Assembly (NCBI RefSeq): GCF_910592395.1
Contig: NC_088312.1
Coordinates: 1,426,001-1,490,000, forward strand
From: Lineus longissimus
Taxonomy: Eukaryota; Nemertea; Pilidiophora; Heteronemertea; Lineidae
Direction: 5' to 3'
DNA: 64,000 bases
The translations under genes and the position numbers were made by a program. A model generated the notes under the pieces. That model was not told where the DNA came from. It did not search any database and was given only the letters and a program-made list of their open reading frames with translations. This document shows, piece by piece, positions 51,701 through 62,700 of the stretch (positions within the stretch are counted from its first letter, which is position 1; each line of letters opens with the position of its first letter).

Positions 51701-54700
51701 CCAACTAGAACCCACCAGCTATTCTTCTACATATCTAGTCTTTCATAGCATGGAACAGAAAACACATAAAAAATATCCTGTGTAATGGAAAATGTATGGT
51801 GGCAGACTAATGAAGGACTCGCCGACTGAGTGGTGCCCTCCCATGGGATTGTGGTTTCGAGCCAATAAAAACATATTCGGGCAAGTCCTCCTCAAGAATG
51901 TATGGCCTACCAGTCCTGAGGAATGAGTGCAAATTTGAGAAGAATTTCCATAAATCCTTGCCTTAATACCATCGCTAATGGTGGATACAACTGTTCAGCC
52001 TTGATGCTTCAGTGCACCTGTGAGATAAGACTGAGGTCTTCCTCAACCTGCTGGAAAACCTGGGTGGTGGGTGGACACTTCACCAATACAAGGATGAAAG
52101 TAATTGAACATCAGAATTCCCAAGGGCTGTGACGGATATAGAATGTGTTTGGGGGGAGAGGGAAACATGGACCACCCTCTATACATATTTGTTGCAACCA
52201 GGACATCTCTTTGCCAGCTCACTTATAGCTATACAGACCAATCAAATCATTTTCATGTCAAAGCCAGCCCATTCAATCTAAACTCCCAGAGGGGAAAGAA
52301 AAGGCCTACACTGAAGGTTATCATGAAGTTTTGGATCAGTTACACAACACAGCTTGCTTCCAATGGCACATACTGATCTTCACATGTTGCCATACATTCG
52401 ACGGCATGTTTCCCAAAAAACCCCACGATAGACTATAAGTACACAGATGTAGTTCTACGTATGAAAAAGTTGCCAATTTCCAATTTATCAAGTATGGCAC
52501 AGCAGAATGCCATTTCATATAAATAGAGTCATTTTCCTTTCAGAGTTGTTTAACAATGTCAATCAGTCATAATATCTATCCTGAATGCTAACCATCGGAC
52601 CAGTCCTTACATAAGTACAGATTAATCTATTGTTTGATATGAGACAGAAAGCCACAAAAGATAATTCAGAGAAAACTTGCACAAGACATATTCCTTTTCA
52701 ACATGTTCAAAGATCTCTTGCTGGCTAACCGCCTAGACAATACCTTCTTGTGTCACCAAGCATAGATTAGATACTTTAATCCATAGTTGGTGTCACCTAT
52801 CTGACAAGACATGAGACACACACCAACCAAACCTGCTAAACCCTGGCAGTCAGCATGACAGCATCACCCCCTTGAAGGAGAAAATCTCATTTTCCAACAC
52901 AGATCTCCTGAGACTAGAATATATATGAATGAGCATTGAAATAACATACACAACATGAGAGAAAAAAAGAAAATCCAATATTGAATTGCGCATTGAACAA
53001 ATGTTTCAATAGTGATACTGCCGATACTAGTAGATATCTGCTCAGCAACGGGAATCGAATTTACTGAGAGAGAAGTCTTCAGAAGCCCTGGATCCATCAA
53101 ATAGACATCTCTCTCAATTCCATGGAAAAGGGATCAATACACCACAAAGTGAGGATCACAACTCCAAAGAAATCCAGCTAACACAAGAATACAACTGACT
53201 TCTCATTTCACATCCCGATCTCCAGCTTGCAATCGGGGCAATAAGCGAGCGCAAGAATAACGCCAAGTGCTCCTTTAGAAACTAATTACTCGTACAATTA
53301 TCCGTGTGATATCCGAAGTGTTTACACATATCATACAGTAGCCTGATGAATGTGTCCCCGGCAAATACAAGCCGACAAATGAGACGACCTACACAGCACA
53401 GCTACCCTGGTGGTTGCAATTTAACTTGCAACCAATAGTTGGCTCGTCTATAAATAGAGCTAGCGGGATCACTGAGGCATAGGCGATGCCAGATAGTCAG
53501 CTATACATTTGATATCCAAGCTCATTTTTTCTATAACGATTGTTTGCCGACAACGTTTTGATATTTCATTGTAGGTTTATAGAATGTACAGTTCCGTATA
53601 TATCATGTTGACAAAATCATTTATTTTCTTATGGTCTTTTTCTCACGAGGCAGTACAAATCACAAGATAAGCAACATAAAACCGTTGATGCAGGCCTGTC
53701 TTTCAAATTCTGCTTTTATCATTCTGTTTTTATCGACAACACCCTATTGTTGGTACAGTGACTTCTCAAGAGTGTTACCGTATTGGATGAGATTGCTTGC
53801 ACATGGAAAAACAGGATATTGTAAGTGGTGAAACAGTGAAGTATCCACTTATATTACACCATGAACAAACACCAGGTCCCTGGGCATTGTTAGTACATCT
53901 GGACAACCTACAACTCCTTTACAAATGACATCAATAACTTGAAGGAGTCCAGCGCAAGAATTTTTGAAAATACACTAATATTGCATCTCATACATATAGA
54001 CAGAACAAACTGAACTGATTTACAGTGGCTTGGCTGAAGATAAACGGGAGACAGACATCACTAATTCAATGCTATCAATAGAGACAGTAGCCCTGGCTCA
54101 CTTTGATAATCATGCGCCAGATGCGAGATCAGATAATGATCACTAAAAGTCACAAAAAAGTCAAATGATTTATTTTGGGGACATCTTGGGAAAGGATTCT
54201 CTAACCCGTGAATAGAGGACAGCTGTCCATTTGAAGCTGTCATTGTCAGTTGTGACAAATATGGCCCAAGATGTGTTGTCTGCAATTGGTAAGTGCATTG
54301 CCCTGAAACTTTGATTTCAAAGTTTCTAAGAATATTCAAATAATATCAGTCTACATCGACATTGTCCCCCCTGCCTTCCTCTAGGTCAAACAGGAAAAAA
54401 AAGTTGATACCATTAATATCAAACTTGAATGGGTTCCATTCTTGTAGCATTTCCTGCAGTGAGGTCGCTCTGAAAGAACGCAACCATGCAGGAATGTCAC
54501 CACACTGCTTCATATTGTGGACCCATCATCAGGAATTCCAGAAATGGCGAGTCGCGGCTCATCCCCTCATGTTTGAATTGTGACGAACAGTTATATCCTC
54601 AGCAAAACACATCTCAATTCAACTCTACTCATCCTCTTAAAGTACAGTTGGATCAACACTACAGCTAAATTGAGATGATACTCATCTTCCATCAATTATT

Positions 54701-57700
54701 CAGTACCAGAGACCCAGTAGGCCTTTTTACACGGTGCTGGTTCAAGACAACCCTCCTGAACCGTCACGAGGCGTGTTCGGTTCAGGACGGTTCATTTCGC
54801 TTTTACACGGGGACGGTTCGACGATCTGGCCTCGATCCGGCTCCAGGCCGGTTCGTCACTAACATCGTCAATTGGTGGCGCTGATCAATCCTGCTGGCGG
54901 TGGAGCTACGAAAATATCACAACAACAAATAATACAAAATGGTTTACGATGGCGCCGGTGAGATGCAGAGTTTTTGCTTTGTACACAGCATTTGTATGGA
55001 AAGAAAGCTCTTGCTCTCGATAAATTGAAGATTTCACAGCAGTTTCTTTCCGCGGAAAATTTCATGCCAGGAACACGGCAGCTATTCCCGCGAATGACGT
55101 CACGCGAGTACCGTGTGCAAACCGGCTCGGAGCCGGTTCGCTTTTACACGCATAAATAAACCCTCCTCCACCGGCCTACACCGGCCTGCACCGACCCGAG
55201 ACCGGCGATCGGAACCCGCCTCGGACCAGGAGGGTTCAGGACGGTAGGTTCGCTTTTACACGAGGGAAAATAAACCGGCTGGTACCTGAACTAGTCTCGA
55301 TCCGGCTTGAACCCGCACCGTGTAAAAACGCCTAGTGACTCTCTAATTAAGACCAATACATGTTCATAAAAACAATAAAATATCTATGTCCAGATTGGGA
55401 GATGGGAAATTAAAATTGATGACCGCACCCAGCTAAACCTAAACCGTCAGAGGAATAAACTCTTATGGGTGGGCAGTCAGAAGATAGGACATTGAACAGA
55501 GTGCTTTTATATCTAACAGCATTAAGCTTCAGTTAATTTGGTTAAACAAAGGATGCAATAAAAGATTGATACCGGCATAATGTTTCGGTCCCTTGACCAT
55601 TCCAATTATACCTCAAGCATTCTTCATCTTGTATAATCGTAATAAACATGACAGTTGAAATGTCTGGAGTATACTCATCAACCAAATAGACTCAACAGAA
55701 TCCCTAACGAAACCCTATATAATGAATTAACTTTCCAGGAGATAAATGCATCCAACAGGACAGTTCCACCAGTGATTACTCTTTGTTTGAATGCACAGCA
55801 GGCAAGACAATGGAGAGACTTGGATCACCTTCCAATCAAGCCATCCCCATTAGATCATGTTCAACCTATCTGTCATTTAGCTGCAAGAAAAGAAGAATTA
55901 GTCGACTTGTTTGATGTTTTTTTGAGTGACATGTACTTTGGCAGTCAGACAGGGGAGGAGCATGTATGTCTTTAATATCGCATTGTTCTTTTGAAAGAAG
56001 CAGGAGGGTGCTGCTGGCTGGGACAATGGGATGTCATTTACTAAGGGGCTTGATAACTTGGTGTACAGGTGATGAGAGATATCAGCCAATAATCCTCTTA
56101 CCCATTGTTCATCCTTGGCTGAATATGTCTTCCTTGCTTTCATTTTCATATATGGGAGATGAACATGTTCCCTCACAGATCTTGTACTTTTATGAAATGT
56201 GCTATATGACAATATGCATTGTCAATACATTGAAACACGAAACACAAAGAGCCTGGAGGAAGAGATTAAACTCCACCCGAGTGGGTGTAAGACTTCATTA
56301 CGACTGAACACGAGTTCATTGATATTTTGGGTGTATCCTTGCATGAATACACAAACAACAATACACTTTAAAATTTATACCTAGCAAACTTTTCAATCAG
56401 AAATATCACGGGTCATCTAGTACGGCATAGTGAACTCAAGATGTCCTTTTATCATACCATCAATTTCAATTTTGCAAGAATTCATAATTACAAGGCATTG
56501 CTCGGTTTTCTTATAGATTCTCATGAAAATTGCCAGGTTAAGATATCATCAAGCGATTGTGATACTTGATAATGTCAATGTGGGGGAGAACCTACACCCA
56601 TGATCAACCAACCTTTGCAAATGAAGTCAGCTGTGAAAGAGTTAAGCTATCTAAACTGTATCTTAGTGTTGATATTCGGTAAATAGACTCAATCTTGCTC
56701 TTAGTGAGTTGAGTGGTCATGCATTATGGAGGCAAGGCTGAGAGCAGACGCCCCGTAGGAAAACACTGATATATAGATCCAGTGTGATTAGATCTTGATA
56801 GACCAATCATTGGGAAATCTCCATATTATAGAGATGGAACATGGAACAGATGGGACTTTATCAAGCAGGGAGTCAAACGGTGGAATAACTCTCAAGGTTA
56901 AAGATAGGCACCGGGAGATTGGTGACGGAATTGATTGGTTTACACTTGGCCTATCTCAAGGTCACTGCTTAGGTCAATTCGTGACCAACAGTTCATAATA
57001 ATAAGATGGAATAAAGATTGAACTGCACAGCTTCCTTCCCTTCTCCCCATTTTCGTATTCGAGAAGCTTTTTCGACATCCATAGATCATCATCAGCCACA
57101 GGAATGTGAAAGTCCACCAAGACCTGCTTTGATGAAGTATATAAGCTTTGATTACAGTCATGATGATCAGCATGGGAATAAGGTCCCTGTGGGCTATTCC
57201 ATAACATTTAGCAACTGGTAAAAGTTGTTTGGAAATCCAAGACCAGGGAAGATAAAGCAAGAATGAAAATGATGTATCCTTTTAAGACAGGTGAGGAAAT
57301 TTAATCAACACGGCATACTTTTCATGTTATAGCCATCTTCCTTTGGGAATCAAACCATGGTTCTCTCCATAAGGCACTGATGATAGTGCTAATCTGGGCC
57401 AGTTGCAGGCTGTCAACTAATCAGCTGTGATATTGACTTTGTCACCTCACACACAGGCAGATGGAGGAATATTAGCTGGCTAGGATGCTCCGGTTTAACC
57501 CCGGGTCAAGTGACTGCCGCCAGAGGAAGCCAGAGGAAGCATAGCTCGACAGAACCATCCATCATCTTTCTTCCATCATCATCGATCATCTTTCCTCCAT
57601 CAGAAATTGTAGCCATGTTACCAATTCATAGACTGCAACTGCTTTTTAGAAGGGGTGGTGAAATGAATAAAGCAAGATGGATTTGATGTGAAGCACATTT

Positions 57701-59735
57701 TGAAATCAAAATGAAGAGATGAGAAAAACTTTCTTAACGTGTGAATCAGGTCTTGAGGAATGTTTCCTTGAATATACATTACCAGGTAATTGAACAGCAA
57801 TGCAAGAAAGAGACAAGGACTTTTTCAGACTGGACTACCAATTAGTCACCTGGAAATCCATGCCTTCCTTGTGAGTTCTTTAACAAAAGAGTGTTGGGGC
57901 GTTGACCTCATACAGTGGAACCCCGGTAATGCGACCACCCCGGTAACGCGACCACCCCTAATCCTTTCATAAGTTCAAATTTTGAAAAATTTTCAGAGTC
58001 AAAAAAGTTTTGGGACTGATGATGTTGGTTCATTTTGAGCAGAAAACAAAAAGTGAAAAAATATTTGGACTTAGAAAATTTTTCTAACCCGATCCAATGC
58101 TGATGTCAATGATGTTGGCTCAGTCCTCTACATGATAGCAAACATCATCTACAACCAGTAACAGCTGCAGGCTAGATATGAGGTTCGATTTTTTTACCAA
58201 ACTGTGATCAGATTGTTTTGACAGACTGGAGCTCAAGGCAGATTCTTTAAAAGCAATTTTGTCTGACTTCAAACACCAGGTGAGAGTTGAGCTCACCGGG
58301 GTGACAGGCAGCATCTTTACATGACACAAACCTCCAGGCTAGACTCAGTAGATGCCAATTTCAAAAAACTTCATTTAATTATATCAGATATGAAAGACAC
58401 ATCTATAATTACATGAAGCTAATTTGGGTATAGAAATCGATGAGGCAGTGTCAACTCCTTTGGAAGATAACCCTTCCTTGATCTAAGTGCCAGTTTATTT
58501 TGCCTAAATCTCCAATTAACAATGTACCCTGATAAACTGGCAATCCAACAACGCTAAAGCCTTTGTGTCAGATTTACACAGACTAACCATTTCAATCTGA
58601 ATAGAAACGTAGCAAATGGGATCTCTCAATACTGCATGTTGATATGAGTTTGAACTTGGGGTGTAACATGACATGGACAAGCTGGAGAACAGCCCAGGTA
58701 CATCAAGGTGTTGTCATCTAGTAAACAAAGGTGTAGATACCAGCAACGATGAGATTACAGACGTTGACTACCAGTACCGACTTACAGACGTTGACTACCA
58801 GTCCCGTCTGTATCATTGACTACCAGTCCCGACTCCCACTCCAACTTTGAGTGGATTCCCTTTCCACAGTCTTGAAGTCATAGACGACATCCTACTCACC
58901 ACTTCCATTGTCAGGCGCTCTGACCTTGACAGACAACTATGAAGTTATTGGTTTCATTGTTATCAACAAAGTTTTAACAAGAGGCCCAAGGGCCTGGCGC
59001 TCAGCTGAAATATATGAACATGGAAAGTACCCGATAGATCTCTTTCAACCTCAGTTTTGTCAATATATCAGGCAAACATACCAAAGTAAAAAGACTTTTA
59101 AATGGTGACAAATATGCCACTTATTAGTCAAATCTAAGTGCCTGAGCCAGGCTGACCTTGAAAAGTAGGTCAAATAGAAAGCCCATGTGATATCATGTAA
59201 AGGAGACTTATTGTACACCAACCATAAAATTCATGTCACTCTGGATACAGCAAAGGCTTTAAAATAGAAAAAAAAAACCAAGATGGCCGCCCACCAAATT
59301 ATTCAAAAAAGTAAAGAAAATGTATTTACAAGTGAAAAAAGTAAAAATTAAAAAAAAAAAAAATTGACCCGAAGTGGGATTGGAACCCACAACCTTCAGA
59401 GTCATACAAGAGCGGGAAATTCAAATCAAGCTTAAACTAGGTCAACACAGATTTTGGCTCAGTAACGCCAACTGGTGGTATCAATCAAAACTACTCTTAG
59501 TAGTTTCAAGACCTACATGCATGCGGTCCTTTTCAACTTTATTTCAAGCTTCTATCTGCTTGAATAAAGCGCCAAAAAATTGTTTTGTGATTTAGGCTTT
59601 TTGCCCCCTGGTGGCCAAACTGTTAATCCTGCCGGACCCACACTTGGTCTATTCAGGAGTCCTGAAGGGTCTAAATGGCTTATAGGGAAAATCTATCGCC
59701 TATCCGCCATAGTTTTGAAACGTGCCTGTTTAACG

Positions 59736-59778
<43 letters not shown>

Positions 59779-62700
59779 GGACATTCATTCTACCATTTAC
59801 TCATATGAATAGCTCAGCTTGTCAGCTGAGCTAAAAATCGTTGAAATCAAGAACAGAATGAATTCTTGATTAAACTGTGACATTTAGTAGGCAAACAGAT
59901 ATAACTGTGATGTTGTTCATGTAAAGTTTCCCCATCACACAACAAACTGAAATTAGTATCTCAGGCTGTTTGATATCCTGATATAAGTTTTAGAACTGTT
60001 CTTTTGAAAGTGACCGCTTATTAAAGATTTCATTACAATGTTCAATATGAAAGTGAAATGAGTTGACCACATCTCAATAATGTGTGGTTGGAGTGGGATC
60101 AAAGGAAGATGTAACCTTGGCATTTCAACATAGCTGGTGTATGGGAGTTGGTAAGTCATGAAAGTGTTATCTTATACCCTCCCCCCTCAAGGCTAAACAA
60201 GCATCACTACCATGCCTTGTTGATCCTTGAGGCTGATCCCTTGCAGGGAGGGTATAAGACCCACACTTTGATCAGAGATGGCAGCATCTCTCCATGTCTT
60301 TTTGCTTACACTGTTAGCCTGCCATTATCTGGTGTGAAAAATGTTGGTTGATGGCCCCCTCCACCTGCTGTTATGAGACACACTGGAGGAATACACCAGC
60401 CAGTATCAAGTAGAGTTCAGAGTTCATGTGTAGAGGGCGTTACAGTTATACACCCACAACTATACATAAAGAGTAGTTGGTAGAATGTTTGGTACATTTT
60501 GTGATGGATCCTACCCTCAGTGAAGAAATTGTCCTTCAAGCAGAAACACTGTGCCTCCCTTAAATAACATGCCACACAAAGGTTAAACAACTTACATTTG
60601 TACTGAGCTGTGATGTCAAGGTCAAAACCTTTTCCTGAGCTGATTCAAGTTCCCGCCGAAGTTTACGGATCTGGAATTAGGAAAGAAGGCAAAACATGAA
60701 GCAAAATCAGAGTACTTCGACATTCAATTCAACCAATAAACAAGCTTGCTAGTTTTTTTCAGCCAGATACCAGGATTTTGAATCTCCAGGACTCGAGAAA
60801 ATAAGAATACATATCTTCAATCTTGGATGTCATGGTTACAACACATGGACCTTAAATTGCAGATATTTTGCCAGCCCCACCGACAATTTTATCCACTTGC
60901 AAGCTAACCCCCCCCCCCCCCCCCCCCATACAACACAAACAGGTTTTAAAACATGCAAACCAAATTTACGTACTTATACAGGATTTTAACACAACAACAA
61001 AAAAATTCAAAAAAATCATACCATTCGCTCTTCCATGTTCTTCATCAAAATGTTACATGCATACTGCACGGAACTGAGACCAGATACATCCACCCGACCA
61101 CATGAATTACACATGTTGGAATGGCAAAAATGAATACTGGGATGTGTATAGACCAACAAAACCTTTCAAAAATATTGTGCTAATCCAAAAGTATTTCTTG
61201 CCAAGTATGCAATAGTTCTCATTCCTGTGAGCTTCATCGACAAGGTCTTCAAAATATATATCATGTTGGTCTGACTACACCAAGATATACACTTTGGAAT
61301 TTGCCCTGATATTTGGACTTTTGTATCTTGGAAATCATGACAGGAGCATTCTATTTACAATGTATCATTTCTTCAATGCTCTGATTTCCAAAATTAACGT
61401 GATCACCTTTTTTTTCTCATGAGTTCAAAATTCTGAAAATTTTTTAAAGTCCAAAAATTTTTGGGACTGATGATGTTACTTCATTTTGAGCAGAAAAAAA
61501 ACAAGTGAAAGAAATATTTGGACTTAGAAATTTTTTCATCTTTCGGAGTTGAATTTTTTCATCAAAGTTCAAAATTCAGAAAAATTTTCAAAGTCGAAAA
61601 ATGATGATGTCTCTTCATTTTGAGCAGAGAAAAAAATCAAGTGAAAAAAATATTTGGTGAAATTTGAAAATCACCATGGTGAATTTTGGTTTCACCATTC
61701 ACCATGGGAACCAACGATGGCAGGAATATAATAAACGGTGCTGCCATCACACAACAATACAGGTAACTATCAATCTGAATGAGCCAGCTTGCTGTAACTT
61801 TCTTCCACGTTTCAAAGATACCCTGACACGTTAGAGTGTTACAACTACCAATACAGCTGGGACAAGACTTCCCAACTCACATAATATCCACAACATTAGC
61901 ACCGACACAAACAGATCAAACACTGACACACCACAGCACAATTGTGACAACATGCAATCATGCAATTTAGGCTTTTCTAAGAGATTTGCACATTAAAGAA
62001 AGAAAGTGAAATAGAGGAAGCTATAAACAAAAACCCCGTTTTGGATAAAATAAGGCTATCTTTCCCACATAATCCCATGTTATTCCATTGTCTACAAGAA
62101 CTACAAGATCTCCCAATTCCCCAAAAAGTTACAAACAAAAAAGTCCTCTCACCTCTGAGGCTTGTTTTTCTTCACTCTGATTAAGAGAGAAAAAAACAGA
62201 TCCATTACTATGTGTGTCGCGAACGACAAAAAAATGGAGATGATTTTATGATGAAGTAATCATATGAAATTATCTGTGACACAAGGTCTAAATTTCTGAC
62301 AAAGTGCCAGTATTTGGGCTTAATCGCATAACATCTTTGTGATCATGATTTGACATGGATTAGCCCAAACACAGCACCATGTCAAGCTGAAGCTTTGTAT
62401 GAAAACAAAAGGCTGAAAATCAGGATGTTAATCTTTATCTCCCTAAAAAATGAAGAGCATATTGCGTTTCAACTGTCACACTTAGAGAAAACACGAGGAG
62501 TAGAAAATACACTTAATAGCAGGAGGATGAATCCTCCAAGTTCTTTAAAGAAAGGCCAAGAAATAGCTTTCAGATTGTGGAGGAAGTCCTCAAAGATATT
62601 ACGTGCACTGCCACTGAGTTCGAAAGTTTCAAGTTCAGACGTCAGCAGAACAAGAGTTCAACTGATAGTCTCCCTTTGCCATTGAGCCCTCAATCATTCA

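Larger units (their letters stand above)
58979..59838 (+). mobile_element. pearl/HINE-like element (Helentron-associated, non-autonomous)
   Basis: The element starts AAGAGGCCCAAGGGCCTGGC, has a (GACA)n microsatellite at about 59735-59778, and ends with a hairpin AGCTCAGC-TTGTCA-GCTGAGCT followed by AAAAAT. A 5' palindromic start, a tetranucleotide core and a 3' hairpin is the layout described for bivalve pearl/CvA elements, which belong to Helentron-associated families. The inside carries a tRNA T-arm-like piece next to a poly(A)/poly(T) tract. No open frame of note. Confidence 0.6.
43481..60595 (-). other. NAV intron, 17.1 kb, with transposons and possible alternative exons
   Basis: This is the largest gap between conserved exons: TSQLSTN at 60596 joins AHVVAAFEQ at 43480 in phase 0, as in vertebrate NAVs, so nothing between is obligatory. 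It holds a good-looking coding segment at 46687-47076, a short exon-like piece at 47239-47285, and at least five repeats listed separately. Its length suggests regulatory content or internal promoters. Confidence 0.6.

Noticed and set aside
54674-55159. Frames of 60-70 codons within the GC-rich element
   Set aside because: They arise from the stop-poor GC-rich transposon body; none resembles a transposase.
56795-57260. Overlapping frames on both strands near 57 kb
   Set aside because: No conserved motif, no splice sites in phase with NAV, and ordinary intronic composition.
59366-59400. A tRNA gene
   Set aside because: Only the T-arm is intact; there is no acceptor stem, D-arm or anticodon arm, and it sits inside a repetitive element.
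20932-60927. Long C homopolymers at 20932, 32616 and 60908 as quadruplex or i-motif elements
   Set aside because: Single homopolymers of 16-20 C are often assembly or sequencing artefacts, and nothing around them suggests function.
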